Positions 7,940-17,109 of a stretch of 64,000 bases of DNA are shown piece after piece; within the stretch, counting starts at the first letter, position 1; every line of letters begins with the position of its first letter. The stretch is taken from positions 558,001 to 622,000 of the forward strand of contig CAWIZE010000002.1 in the NCBI GenBank assembly GCA_963840545.1. Reading direction: 5' to 3'. A program made the translations under genes and the position numbers. Source of the stretch: JAKAWQ01 sp963840545 (GTDB lineage: Bacteria > Pseudomonadota > Alphaproteobacteria > Acetobacterales > Acetobacteraceae). The notes below the pieces were generated by a model. The model searched no databases. It had not been told where the DNA came from and saw nothing but the letters and a program-made list of their open reading frames with translations.

Positions 7940-10463
7940 ATGACGGAGAAGGGCCTGGTGCGGCAGGCGGCGGACGGGACGGCCCGGCTCGAGCGGCAGC
8001 GGCGCGCCGCCCGGCTCGTGCTCGGCTTCGAGCGCCTGTGGCCGCTGCTCTGGCCGCCGCTCGGGCTCATCGGCCTCTTCGCCGCCGCTGCGCTCTTCGG
8101 CCTGGTGGCGCTGCTGCCGCCCTGGCCGCACCTCGTCCTGCTCGCCCTCTTCGCCGCCGGCACCCTCCTGCTCGCCGCGCGGAGCCTCGCCCGGTTCGCC
8201 TTTCCCACCCGCGCCGCCGCCGACCGCTGGCTCGAGCTCTCGAACCGCCTCGCCCACCGCCCGCTCGCCGCCATCGCCGATCGCTCCGCCGTCGCCGGCG
8301 CCACCGCCGGCCTGCTCTGGCAGGCGCACCGCGCGCGCATGGCAGCGAGCCTCGCCGGCATCCGCGTCGGCCTTCCCCACCCCAACCTCGCCGCCCGCGA
8401 CCCCCGCGCCCTGAGGATGGGCCTGATCGTCGCTTTGGTCGCCGGCGCCGGCGTCGCCGGACCCGATACGCTCGACCGGCTCGCGGCGTCCTTCATGCCC
8501 GAAATCCCCACCGGCGCCCCGCCGCCGTCCGCCGAGCTCGCCGGCTGGATCACGCCGCCCGCCTACACCCACCTCCCGCCGATCTTCCTCCGCGCCCCCG
8601 GCGGCAGCCTCGCCGTGCCCGCGGGCTCGCGGCTTGCGATCAGCCTCACCGGCGGCAACGGCGTCCCGCGCCTCGTCCTCGCCGGCCGGCCCGTGCCGTT
8701 CGAGACCCTCGGCCCGGCGAGCTACCGCGCCGGGACGACGATCGCAGCACCCGGCCGCCTCAGCCTGAGCCGCGGCGCCATGCCGCTCGGCGCCTGGGAC
8801 CTCGCGGTGATCGCCGCCACGCCGCCCACGGTGCGCTTCACCGCGACGCCGGGCGCCGATCCCCGCAGCGCCGACACGCGCTTTCCCTGGCACGTCCACG
8901 ACGCCTACGGCGTGAGCGGGCTTACCGCCGTGCTGCGCCTCGCCGCCCGGCCCGAGGCGCCGGCGCTCAGGGTGCCGATCCCGCTCGGCGGCGCCGATTC
9001 CCGTGACGAAGGCGGCACCGCGCTGGTCGATCTCAGCGCCAGCCCCTGGGCCGGGCTCGAGGTCGTCGCCCGGCTCCATGCCGGCAACGGCGCCGGCCTC
9101 GAGGGGGTGAGCGAGGCCGTCCGCTTCCGCCTGCCGGAGATTGAATTCCACAATCCGCTCGCCCGCGCCCTGATCGCCGTGCGCAAGGCGCTGGTCCTCC
9201 ATCCGGACGACCGCGCCGGCGCGATCGCGGCGCTCGACGGCCTCTCCGCGACGCCGCAGGCGGAGAACGGCGATCTCGGCGCCTTCCTCAATCTCCGCGC
9301 CATCGCCGCCCTCCTTGCCCGCGATCTCGACCCTTCCGCCCTCGTCCGCGCCGAGGACCGGCTCTGGCAGCTCGCCTGGCATTACGAGGCGGGCCCGGCG
9401 GCCGAGACCGCCCGCGCGCTCGCCGCCGCCACCCGCGCGCTCGAGCAGGCGCTGGCCGAGGCCGGCCATCCGGGCGGGCCGCGCCAGGCGGAGATCGACC
9501 GCCGGATCCAGGCCCTCGAGCAGGCGATCCGCCGGCAGATCGCGGCGCTGGCCAAGAACCTCGCCGCCAACACGCCCCGGCTTCCCAGCCAGTTCCCCGC
9601 CAGCCAGTACCGACGCCCAGACCTTCCAGAAGCTGGCCGAGGCGATGCGCCAGGCGATCGCCCGCGGCGACCTCGCGACCGCGCGCCAGCAGATGGCCGA
9701 GCTGCGGACCCTGCTCCAGCAGCTCCAGAACGCCCGCCCGCTCTCGCCCGGGGACCTCGCGCGGGCGATGCAGATGCAGAAGGGCCAGCAGGCGATGGCA
9801 GCCCTCGGGGACGTCGTGCAGCGCGAAGCCGGGCTGCTCGACCATGCCGAGCGGCGGCTGAACGATCAGGCCGGGACGCCGCCCGGGGCCACGCCGCCCG
9901 GCGCGTCCGCCGCCCAGCGCCGGGCCGACGCCGCCCTCCAGCAGGCGCTGCGCCAGGTGCTCGGGGTGATGATGAGCGGCTTCGCGGACGCCACCGGCCA
10001 GATCCCGCCGGCGCTCGGCAAGGCGGACGTCGCGATGCGCGGCGCGGCCGCGGCGCTCGGCGCCGGGGCGGACCGCCAGGCCGGCGCTGCCGAGCGCCAG
10101 GCGATCGCCGATCTCCAGCAGGGCGGCCGGCAGGCGATGGCGGCGATGGCGGCCGCGGCCGGCCGCGGCGCCATGCAGCCCGGCGCCGGCATCGCGGGCT
10201 TCGTCATGCCGGGCGGACCCTTCTCCGGCGCCCCGGCGCCGGGAGGCATCGGCCGGGCGCCGGGCATCGGGCTCGACCCGCTGGGGCGGCCGACCGGCGA
10301 TCAGGCCGACAGCGGCAATCCCAACGGGTTCGTCAATATTCCCAACGGCGACGTCGCCGCCGCGGCGCGCGCGATCCAGCAGGAGCTGCGCCGCCGCGAG
10401 GCCGATCCCGCGCTGCCGGGGCCCGAGCGCGACTACATCGACCGCCTGCTCAAGCAGTTCTGA
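7940..10463 (+). CDS. TIGR02302/DUF4175 family membrane protein, frameshifted by one base
   Basis: Large alphaproteobacterial protein of unknown function. Residues about 30-80 form two membrane helices, followed by a long extracytoplasmic region (immunoglobulin-like, e.g. GWITPPAYTHLPPIF), then Gln/Ala-rich coiled coil (QMAELRTLLQQLQNARP) and a C-terminus with DPLGRP and IDRLLKQF typical of the family. The first part reads from 7940 to about 9600; the second part is one base out of frame and runs to the stop at 10461-10463. The span is 3n+1, so removing one base near 9595-9612 restores a single 840-aa product. No stop codon lies at the junction. Either the gene is disabled or the sequence has an extra base. 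The first frame stays open to 11794 only by GC-rich chance. Confidence 0.82.
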
Positions 10464-10465
10464 AC

Positions 10466-11005
10466 CTAAGGCCGGGGCGCGGGCATGAGCCCGAGCAGGG
10501 CGTAAAGGCGCTCGCTCGGCGGCCAGGCATGGGTCACCGCGCCGCGATAGGCGTAGCCGCCCCAGGCGAGCAGGGCGAGCAGCACGAGGCTCGCCACCCA
10601 GCCCAGCCACGCGGCCCCGTTGCCCGCCGCACCGGCCCCCGGGCGCGGCGCGGCCAGCGGCGGCCGCTCCGCCGCCCGCACGAACGGATGCTCGCGTTGC
10701 GGGATGGCGAGGGCCGGCACGGCCTCCACGGAGGTTTGCGCTCCCGCCGCCACCAGGGACGCCGGCGCCTCGTCCGGCGGCCCCAGCTCGGCGCCAGTCT
10801 CGGCGCCAGTCTCGGCGCCAGTGTCCGCGCCAGTGTCCGCGCCAGTGTCCGGGCCGGTCTCGGGCTCCGCCGCAGCCTCCGGCTCCGCGGCAGCCAGCAC
10901 CCATTCCGTGGCGCAGCGCCCGCAGCGCAAGGCGCGGGCCCGGGCGCCGAGCATCGGCGCCGGAACCTCATAGACCGCCGCGCAGGAGGGACAGACGACA
11001 CGCAT
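10466..11005 (-). CDS. MJ0042-type zinc-ribbon protein with one membrane helix
   Basis: 179 aa. The N-terminus MRVVCPSCAAVYEVPAPML...LRCGRCATEW carries two CxxC pairs, the MJ0042 zinc-ribbon signature common in alphaproteobacterial proteins of unknown role. A low-complexity Asp/Glu/Thr/Gly segment follows, built from a 12-nt tandem repeat, then a Pro-rich linker and a transmembrane helix near the C-terminus (LGWVASLVLLALLAWGGYAY). The open frame extends further upstream, but the ATG at 11003-11005 begins exactly at the ribbon. It is divergent from ftsE, as in many alphaproteobacteria, and ends 2 nt from the stop of the TIGR02302 gene (convergent). Confidence 0.85.
   Translation of the reverse strand: MRVVCPSCAAVYEVPAPMLGARARALRCGRCATEWVLAAAEPEAAAEPETGPDTGADTGADTGAETGAETGAELGPPDEAPASLVAAGAQTSVEAVPALAIPQREHPFVRAAERPPLAAPRPGAGAAGNGAAWLGWVASLVLLALLAWGGYAYRGAVTHAWPPSERLYALLGLMPAPRP
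10790..10861. repeat. Six-unit 12-nt tandem repeat in the zinc-ribbon gene
   Basis: Six consecutive 12-nt units related to GGCGCCAGTCTC / CGCGCCAGTGTC, in frame, giving a repeating (E/D)TGA tetrapeptide on the minus strand. Units 1-2 and 4-5 are near identical, so copy number is likely variable between strains. Confidence 0.85.
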
Positions 11006-11119
11006 CGGCCAAGGATCGGTCGGCCCCGGAGCGGAGGCAAGCCCCAACCCGCCGAAGGGGCGTGCCGGCCCGCCCGCGGAAATGGCATGCTGAGCGCCCG
11101 AGGAGGAATAATCGGAAGA

Positions 11120-11794
11120 ATGATCCGATTCGAGCATGTCGGCCTGACCTATCCCGCGCCGGGCAGGCAGAAGCCGGCGGCGATCCTGGACGACCTCTCC
11201 TTCGCCGTCCCCGAGGGCGCCTTCCGCTGGCTGCTCGGCCCCTCCGGCGCCGGCAAGACGAGCCTGCTCCGCCTGATGTACCTCGCGGCCCGGCCGAGCG
11301 AGGGAACGCTCACCCTGCTCGGCACCGAGATCGCGCGGGCGGGCCGGCGCAGCCTGCCCGCCTTGCGCCGGCGCATCGGCGTCGTCTTCCAGGATTTCCG
11401 CCTGCTGCCCCATCTCTCGGCCTTCGACAACGTCGCCCTGCCGCTGCGCATCGGCGGGCGGCCGGAGGGGCAGATCCGCGCCGACGTGGCCGAGATGCTG
11501 CGCTGGGTCGGCCTCGCCGGAAAGCTCGAATCGCCGCCCGAAACCCTCTCCGGGGGCGAGCAGCAGCGGGTCGCGATCGCCCGCGCGGTGATCACCCGGC
11601 CGCGCCTCCTGCTCGCCGACGAGCCGACCGGCAATCTCGACGAGGCGCAGGCCGAGCGGCTGATGCGCCTGCTGCACGAGCTCGTCCGGCTCGGCACCAC
11701 GGTCGTCGTCGCCACCCACAACGAGGCCCTGGTCGCCCGCCACGCCGCCCCGGCGCTGCGCCTCGAGCATGGCCGCCTGGTCGCCAATGGCTAG
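11120..11794 (+). CDS. ftsE: Cell-division ATP-binding protein FtsE
   Basis: ATPase of the FtsEX complex, which couples cytoplasmic ATP hydrolysis to periplasmic peptidoglycan hydrolases at the septum; 224 aa. Walker A GPSGAGKT (residues 40-47), signature LSGGEQQ, Walker B LLLADEPTGNLD and the switch histidine in VVVATHNE are all present. The start ATG 11120 follows GGAAGA closely. It is followed after 5 nt by ftsX. The zinc-ribbon gene is divergent upstream. Confidence 0.95.
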   Translation: MIRFEHVGLTYPAPGRQKPAAILDDLSFAVPEGAFRWLLGPSGAGKTSLLRLMYLAARPSEGTLTLLGTEIARAGRRSLPALRRRIGVVFQDFRLLPHLSAFDNVALPLRIGGRPEGQIRADVAEMLRWVGLAGKLESPPETLSGGEQQRVAIARAVITRPRLLLADEPTGNLDEAQAERLMRLLHELVRLGTTVVVATHNEALVARHAAPALRLEHGRLVANG

Positions 11795-11799
11795 GGCGA

Positions 11800-12738
11800 A
11801 TGGCTAGATCGCCCCTGCGCCCGGCGGGGTTCGACGATCTCGGGCTGCAGCGCGCCCTCTCCGATCGGCTGCTGCCCTTCCTGGTCGCCGCGATGGCCTT
11901 CCTCGCCGCCCTCGGGCTCGCCGGCGCCTTCGCCGCCGCCGGGCTCGCCCGGCATTGGCAGCAGGGCGCGGAGGCGGCGCTCACCATCCAGGTCCCGGAC
12001 CCCACGGCCTCGTCCGCGGCCCCGGGCCTGAGCCGGCTCGAGCGCGTGCTCGCCCTCCTGCGCACCGACCCGGCCGTCACCGACGCCCGTTCGCTCACCA
12101 GCGGCGAATTGGACGCGCTGCTCCGCCCCTGGCTCGGGGCCGAGGCCGGCCGCCTCGCCCTGCCGCTGCCGGCGGTGATCGCCGTCCATCTATCCGACCC
12201 CGCCGCGCCGCTCCGGAGCCTCGCCGCGACGCTGGTCGCGGCCGCGCCCGGCACGCTGGTCGAGAGCCACGGCGTCTGGGTCGGCCGCCTCGCCGCGCTC
12301 GCCCGCAGCCTCCAGGCCTGCGCGGCGGTGGCGTTGCTCGTGGTCGCCTTGGTCGCCGTCGCCGTGGTGGCGGTGGCGACCCATGCCGGGATCGCCGCCC
12401 GCCGCGAGGCGATCGAGATCGTCCACGGCCTCGGCGCCGCCGACGGCTATATCGCCGCGCGCTTTGCCGGCCGCGCGACGCGCCTCGCGGCGATCGGCGC
12501 CGCCGCCGGAGCGCTCGCCGCCCTGCCGGTGCTGTTGACGCTCGCCGGCCTCGCCGCCCCCTTCGGCGGGCTCGACGCACCGGCGGCGCCCACGCGGGTG
12601 CCGGCATCGGTGCTCGCGCCCGCCGGCCTGCCCATCCTGCTCTGGCTCGCCCTGCCGCTCCTGCCCCTGATCGCCGCCGCGATCGGCTACCTCACGGCGC
12701 AGGCGACCGTGCGCAGCTGGCTCCGCCGGTTGCCGTGA
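11800..12738 (+). CDS. ftsX: Cell-division membrane protein FtsX
   Basis: Partner of FtsE, 312 aa, a type VII ABC (FtsX/MacB-like) permease that transmits the ATPase signal to cell-wall hydrolases. A transmembrane segment (PFLVAAMAFLAALGLAGAF) is followed by a periplasmic loop of about 120 residues, then three helices including CAAVALLVVALVAVAVVAVA and LPILLWLALPLLPLIAAAI. The cytoplasmic loop AGIAARREAIEIVHGLGAAD matches the FtsX conserved region that contacts FtsE. The start ATG is 5 nt after ftsE; the end overlaps the next gene (GTGA). Confidence 0.92.
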   Translation: MARSPLRPAGFDDLGLQRALSDRLLPFLVAAMAFLAALGLAGAFAAAGLARHWQQGAEAALTIQVPDPTASSAAPGLSRLERVLALLRTDPAVTDARSLTSGELDALLRPWLGAEAGRLALPLPAVIAVHLSDPAAPLRSLAATLVAAAPGTLVESHGVWVGRLAALARSLQACAAVALLVVALVAVAVVAVATHAGIAARREAIEIVHGLGAADGYIAARFAGRATRLAAIGAAAGALAALPVLLTLAGLAAPFGGLDAPAAPTRVPASVLAPAGLPILLWLALPLLPLIAAAIGYLTAQATVRSWLRRLP

Positions 12739-13343
12739 GAGCGCGCCACCGCCTGCTGCGCCGGGCGGCCCTGGTCCTCCTCATCCTCGCGCTGGCCTGG
12801 GGCGGCGGCTTCGGCTGGTTCCTCGGCCGCATCCTCACCCCCACCGCCGAGCCCCTCCCGGCCGACGGAATCGTCGTCCTCACCGGCGGCGCGGGCCGGC
12901 TCAAGGAGGCCTTCCGCCTGCTGCTCTCCGGTGCCGCGCCGGGGCTCCTCATCTCGGGCGTCGCCCCCGGCACCGGGCTCGCCGAGCTCGCGCGCCGCGC
13001 GAGAATCCCCGAGGCGCGCCTCGCCGGGCGGGTGGCGCTCGGGCGCAGCGCCGCCACCACCGACGGCAATGCCCGCGAAGCGGCGGCCTGGGCCCGCGCG
13101 CACGGCATGGGCCGCTTGATCCTCGTCACCTCCTTTTACCACATGCCCCGGGCGCTCGTGGACTTCCGCTGCGCGCTCGGGGCCGTGCGCCTCGAGCCGG
13201 TGAGCGTGCCGCCCCCGGGCCCGCCGCCGGCCTGGCCGCGCGGCCTCTGGCGCGTGGTCGTCGGCGAATACACCCACTGGCTCGCGGCCGAGGCAGGCCT
13301 CGGCTTCATGATCGTCCTCTGGGATCGGGGAGGGCCCGCGTGA
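12735..13343 (+). CDS. YdcF/SanA/ElyC family protein (DUF218)
   Basis: 202 aa with a N-terminal membrane anchor (residues 9-28) and a DUF218 domain: DGIVVLTGGAGRLKEAFRLL, LLISGVAPGT, AATTDGNAREAA and RLILVTSFYHMPRA. Members of this family act in envelope processes such as vancomycin tolerance and undecaprenyl-phosphate use, but this protein's role is unknown. The GTG start overlaps the ftsX stop by four bases (GTGA), and its own stop overlaps the plsC start, so ftsE-ftsX-ydcF-plsC form one translationally coupled operon. Confidence 0.88.
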   Translation: MRARHRLLRRAALVLLILALAWGGGFGWFLGRILTPTAEPLPADGIVVLTGGAGRLKEAFRLLLSGAAPGLLISGVAPGTGLAELARRARIPEARLAGRVALGRSAATTDGNAREAAAWARAHGMGRLILVTSFYHMPRALVDFRCALGAVRLEPVSVPPPGPPPAWPRGLWRVVVGEYTHWLAAEAGLGFMIVLWDRGGPA

Positions 13344-14056
13344 TCCTGCTGCGCTCGGTGCTCTACAACCTCTATTTCTGGACGGTGAGCGGCGTGATGG
13401 CGATCGGATCGCTGCCCATCCGATTTTTCCTCCTCCCCTTCTTTCCTGATGCGGCGCTGGCGTACGGCAGGATCTGGGTCCGCGCCCTGCTCGGCGGGCT
13501 CGCCCCGATCGCCGGCATCCGCATCGCCGTGACGGGCCGGGAGCACCTGCCCGGTTCGGGCCCGGCGCTGATCGCCTCCCAGCACCAATCCGCCTTCGAC
13601 ACGCTGATCTGGCTCACGCTGGTGCCGCGTCCGGCTTATGTGGTGAAGCGCGAGCTCCTCAGGGTGCCGCTCTTCGGACCGATGCTTCGCCCGGCCGGGC
13701 AGATCCCGATCGATCGCGCCGGCGGCGCCGCCGCCATCCGCGGCCTGCTCGCCGAGGCCGCACGCGCCCTCGCCGCCGGCCGCCAGATCGTCATCTTCCC
13801 GGAAGGCACGCGCACAGCACCCGGCGAGGTCGGCCGGCTGCAGCCGGGGATCGCCGCACTCGCCACCCACACCGGCCTGCCGGTGATCCCCGTGGCGACC
13901 AATTCCGGGCGGCTCTGGGGGCGGCGCGGCTTTCGCAAGCGGTCGGGGACCATCCACGTCGCGATCCACCCGCCGCTGCCGCCGCGGCTGCCGCGCCAGG
14001 CACTGCTGGCGCGCCTCGCCGCGCTCTACGAGGCGCGCCCCGAGGACGATGATTGA
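13340..14056 (+). CDS. plsC: 1-acyl-sn-glycerol-3-phosphate acyltransferase (PlsC family)
   Basis: Acylates lysophosphatidate to phosphatidate in the inner membrane; 238 aa. Catalytic H-x4-D is HQSAFD at residues 82-87; the phosphate-binding motif FPEGTRT follows about 65 residues later, and VIPVATNSG is the usual fourth block. A hydrophobic N-terminus (residues 7-45) anchors it. The start is a GTG overlapping the previous stop (GTGA). The family also includes lyso-ornithine-lipid acyltransferases, so the acceptor lipid is not certain. Confidence 0.92.
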   Translation: MILLRSVLYNLYFWTVSGVMAIGSLPIRFFLLPFFPDAALAYGRIWVRALLGGLAPIAGIRIAVTGREHLPGSGPALIASQHQSAFDTLIWLTLVPRPAYVVKRELLRVPLFGPMLRPAGQIPIDRAGGAAAIRGLLAEAARALAAGRQIVIFPEGTRTAPGEVGRLQPGIAALATHTGLPVIPVATNSGRLWGRRGFRKRSGTIHVAIHPPLPPRLPRQALLARLAALYEARPEDDD

Positions 14057-14261
14057 GTGGCGGCCGCGCTTGTGGAGAAGTCTGTGGAGAGCGCGTCCGC
14101 CGGCTTCCCGGGCGGTCAGAGGAACCTCTTCCATTCTTCTGATTGAAGCTGGTTTTTTCCCTCCACCCCGGATGCCGCGCCAGCCAATCGGAGGGGTGTG
14201 GATGATGTGCGCCGCCTCCCCGGGCGAGACCGCGCGGGCCGAGGCTTGTATCCTCCTGCCG

Positions 14262-15428
14262 ATGCGCCGTTCCTTTCGCCGCCGCCTCCTCGCCCTGCTG
14301 GTGCTGACGCCGGTGCTCGCGATCGGGGTCGAAGCCGTGGTGTGGCTGGTCGCGGCCCGGCAGCTCGAGGCCGCCTTCCAGGGCTGGGTCGCCGCCCGCC
14401 GCGCCGAGGGCTGGCAGGTCGCCGCGGGGGCGGAGCGGGTCGGCGGCTGGCCGTTCGCCGCCATCGTGACCATCGCCGGCTTCGCCATCTCCGGCGGCCA
14501 GGAGCTGGTGCCCGGCGGCCTCGCCTGGCGCACCGGCCAGCTGGCACTCCGCGTCGAGCTCCTGGCGCCGGAAAAGCTCCTCCTGCGGCCCACCGGGCCT
14601 GAGCATTTCCGCATTGCCGGCAGCCCCGAGGTCGCGCTCGCCGCAACCCGGGTCGAGGCCGCGCTGCCGATGGCTGTCGGCCCGGACGCGGCCGAGCGGA
14701 TCGCGATCACCGCCTGGGATGCCCGGCTCGGCACCACCGCCCGCGCGCCCTACCTCCTCCGCGCGGGCACGCTCAAGATCGACGCATCCCTCGACCAGCC
14801 CACCGCTGGCGCCAGCCCGATCACCCGGCCAGTCACCGGCGAAGCCGGCCCTGGCGCCCCTCCGGGTTCGGTCGAGACCGCGCGCCCCGCGGTCCTGCTC
14901 CGCCTCGATGCCACCCAGGTGGCCACTGCCCGCGCCCGGCTGCCCGCCCTCGGCCCGGACATCGCGCTCGTCTCCCTCTCGGTGGTGATGACCGGCCCGC
15001 TGCCCTCCGGCCCGGCCTGGACGGTTGGGCTCGGCGCCTGGCGCGATGGCGGCGGGACGCTCACCGTGCGCGATCTCTCGCTCGTCTGGGGGCCGCTCGC
15101 GGTCGGCGCCGCGGGTCGGCTCGCGCTCGACCGGGCGATGCAGCCGGCCGGGGAGGGGACCGCGCGGATCGTCGGCTATGCCGCGACCCTGGACGCGCTG
15201 GCGGTCGACGGGAGCATCGGGCGCGGGGCGGCCACGGCGGCCAAGGCGGTGCTGATGCTGCTCGCCCGGCCTTCGACGGGCGCCGGAGCGCCGCCGGAAG
15301 TCGACGTGCCGCTCCGCCTCGAGGACCGCACCCTGAGCGTCGGCACCATTCCGCTGCTCAGGGTCCCGGCGGTCACCTGGCCCCAGGGCCAGGGCCAGGG
15401 CCAGGGGCAGGGCCCCTGGACCCCCTAA
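14262..15428 (+). CDS. DUF2125 domain protein
   Basis: 388 aa from ATG 14262, which starts a signal anchor MRRSFRRRLLALLVLTPVLA. The rest matches the DUF2125 layout seen in alphaproteobacteria: FQGWVAARRAEGWQV, GGWPFAAIVTIAGFAISGG, then long beta-rich segments; function unknown, predicted periplasmic. The C-terminus ends in GQGQGQGQGPWTP, encoded by a GGCCAG hexamer repeat running into a repetitive hairpin element, so the true domain end may be around VPAVTWP and the tail is likely derived from that element. The gene sits 205 nt after plsC and converges on dacA. Confidence 0.85.
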   Translation: MRRSFRRRLLALLVLTPVLAIGVEAVVWLVAARQLEAAFQGWVAARRAEGWQVAAGAERVGGWPFAAIVTIAGFAISGGQELVPGGLAWRTGQLALRVELLAPEKLLLRPTGPEHFRIAGSPEVALAATRVEAALPMAVGPDAAERIAITAWDARLGTTARAPYLLRAGTLKIDASLDQPTAGASPITRPVTGEAGPGAPPGSVETARPAVLLRLDATQVATARARLPALGPDIALVSLSVVMTGPLPSGPAWTVGLGAWRDGGGTLTVRDLSLVWGPLAVGAAGRLALDRAMQPAGEGTARIVGYAATLDALAVDGSIGRGAATAAKAVLMLLARPSTGAGAPPEVDVPLRLEDRTLSVGTIPLLRVPAVTWPQGQGQGQGQGPWTP

Positions 15429-15562
15429 GCGCTGCGCGGCACAACAAGGGAAAGAAAAAGGATGTGGGTCTGGGGCCTCCCATACTTGGACCCCTGGGCC
15501 CCAGTGGTCGGGTTCCCATCGCGCTTGCGCGATGGGGCCCGGTCCAGGGGCAGAGCCCCTGG
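15401..15562. repeat. REP-like hairpin cluster between convergent genes
   Basis: Three near-perfect hairpins: CCAGGGGC-AGG-GCCCCTGG (15401-15419), CCCATCGCGC-TT-GCGCGATGGG (15515-15536) and CCAGGGGC-AGA-GCCCCTGG (15544-15562). The first and last share identical arms. The cluster overlaps the 3' end of the DUF2125 gene and ends 10 nt before the dacA stop. Such GC-rich repeated palindromes often serve as bidirectional transcription stops or dispersed extragenic repeats. Confidence 0.7.
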
Positions 15563-15572
15563 CCTCGTCGGT

Positions 15573-16760
15573 TCAGCGGCTGGCCAGCTCGCCGTTGCGG
15601 CTCGGCGGCACGATCCAGCAGGGCAGCCTGTGCCGCGCGAGCGCCGGGCAGGCGGCGTGCGCCTCGGTGGCCGAAAGATCGACCACCCGTGCCCGCCACA
15701 CCGGCTTGCCGGCGAGGTACGCACGCTCGACGGTCGCCCGGCCGGTCCCCAGGATGCGCTCGCCGAGGCCGGAGACGTAGACCGCCATGTGCTCGTCGGC
15801 ATAGGCGGCGACCTGCACGCTCCATTCTCCCGGCGGATCCTCGGCCGCCGCCGGCACCGGCATCGGCGCCTCCACCGGAGCGGCCTGGGCCGCCGGGATC
15901 AGCGCGCGCAGGGGGCTTCGCTGGGCGACCTCGGGTCCGGCCGCCGGCGCATTCTCCTCGGCGAATCCCTCGTTGAGCAGCGCCATCATCTCGCCGTCCA
16001 CCTGTGGGATCGTCTGGGTGCCGAGGACGACGCCGACCAGCCGGACATCGCCGTGCTCGGCGCTCGTCACCAGGTTGTGGCCGGCCGCGTAGGTGTAGCC
16101 GGTCTTCATCCCGTCCGCCCCCGGATAGGCCTTGAGCAGGTTGTCGTCGCTCACGATCCAGCGGCCGCGGAAGAGGAAGCGCCGGGTGCTGAACCAGTGG
16201 TACTGATCCGGGAAATCGACGATCACCCGCCGCGCCAGGATCGCGATGTCGCGCGCGGTGGTCACCTGGCCCGGGTCCGGCAGGCCCGAGGGGTTGCGGA
16301 AGGTGGTGTTCGCCATGCCCAGCGCATGGGCGCGCAGCGTCATCATCTCGGCGAAGCGGGGGATGCTCCCCCCGCCGAGATACTGCCCGAGCGCGGTCGC
16401 GGCGTCGTTCGCCGAGAGCGTCACCATGGCGAGGATCGCCTCGTGCACGCTGATGGTGGCGCCGGGCGGCAGGCCGAGCTTCACCGGCTCGACCGCGGCC
16501 GCCTCCTCGGTCATCGGGATCCGCGTCGCGAAGCCGATGCGCCGGTCGCGCAGAGCCTCGAAGGCGAGGTAGAGCGTCATCAGCTTGGTCAGGCTGGCCG
16601 GATAGCGGATCGCGTCCGCCCGGAACTCGGTCAGCACCCGCCCGCTCGCCGCGTCGACGACGATATAGCTCGGGTGCCGGAACCCGTCCTCGGCCCGCGC
16701 CGTCCCGATCGCGGCGAGCCAGAGCCCGAGGCCGAGCACGAGCGCGGCGGCAAGGGCCAT
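15573..16760 (-). CDS. dacA: D-alanyl-D-alanine carboxypeptidase (DacA family)
   Basis: Low-molecular-weight penicillin-binding protein that trims the terminal D-Ala of peptidoglycan stem peptides; 395 aa. The signal peptide is MALAAALVLGLGLWLAA... with cleavage after A-R-A. All three active-site motifs are seen: S56-L-T-K59, S116-A-N118 and K219-T-G221. A C-terminal extension from about residue 315 (GEWSVQVAAYADEHMAVYV) looks like a SPOR-type septal peptidoglycan-binding domain, as in many alphaproteobacterial homologues. I chose ATG 16758-16760 at the signal peptide; the frame is open further upstream, but that part has no signal character. Confidence 0.93.
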   Translation of the reverse strand: MALAAALVLGLGLWLAAIGTARAEDGFRHPSYIVVDAASGRVLTEFRADAIRYPASLTKLMTLYLAFEALRDRRIGFATRIPMTEEAAAVEPVKLGLPPGATISVHEAILAMVTLSANDAATALGQYLGGGSIPRFAEMMTLRAHALGMANTTFRNPSGLPDPGQVTTARDIAILARRVIVDFPDQYHWFSTRRFLFRGRWIVSDDNLLKAYPGADGMKTGYTYAAGHNLVTSAEHGDVRLVGVVLGTQTIPQVDGEMMALLNEGFAEENAPAAGPEVAQRSPLRALIPAAQAAPVEAPMPVPAAAEDPPGEWSVQVAAYADEHMAVYVSGLGERILGTGRATVERAYLAGKPVWRARVVDLSATEAHAACPALARHRLPCWIVPPSRNGELASR

Positions 16761-17050
16761 GGTCCTCCGGCCTTCGCGGCGCCGCGCGGTCGGCCAGGGC
16801 GATGTCCCGGCCAATCGTGCCGGCACGGCGACCGGGGGCAAAAAATCGCGCCATCGCGGGCGCGCCGCGTCCCCCTCGCTCTCCATCCCGCCGCGTCTCC
16901 CTGGCCAACCACCGAAGGGGGCGGAGTGTAGCGGCGGCCCGACGCGTCTGTCCAGAGGGAAAGGACAGGGAAATATTAACGCGAACAGAGGGTTAACAGA
17001 CGGCATTCCAGCACCCTCGCGGGTCGCCGCCGGAAGCTCGTTCCGACATG

Positions 17051-17067
17051 TTTGTGCAGCGCACAAA
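17051..17067. promoter_or_regulatory. Perfect dyad TTTGTGC-AGC-GCACAAA upstream of the phasin gene
   Basis: Seven-base arms with a 3-nt centre. Its core (TGC/GCA spaced by 3) resembles the second dyad 43 nt downstream, so both may bind the same dimeric repressor, possibly PhaR. It lies about 150 nt upstream of the phasin start. Confidence 0.5.
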
Positions 17068-17109
17068 ATTCACTTGCAAAACGTCCCGCGCGGTCATAGG
17101 TCCGCATCG

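Noticed and set aside
7940..11794. A single 1284-residue frame spanning the TIGR02302 gene to the end of ftsE
   Set aside because: It is open only because of high G+C. Sense is lost after about 9600, and the frame later coincides by chance with the true ftsE frame.
14057..14261. Repeated TGTGGAGA words near 14074-14095 as DnaA or regulator sites
   Set aside because: Only two loosely spaced copies, with no match to a known box.
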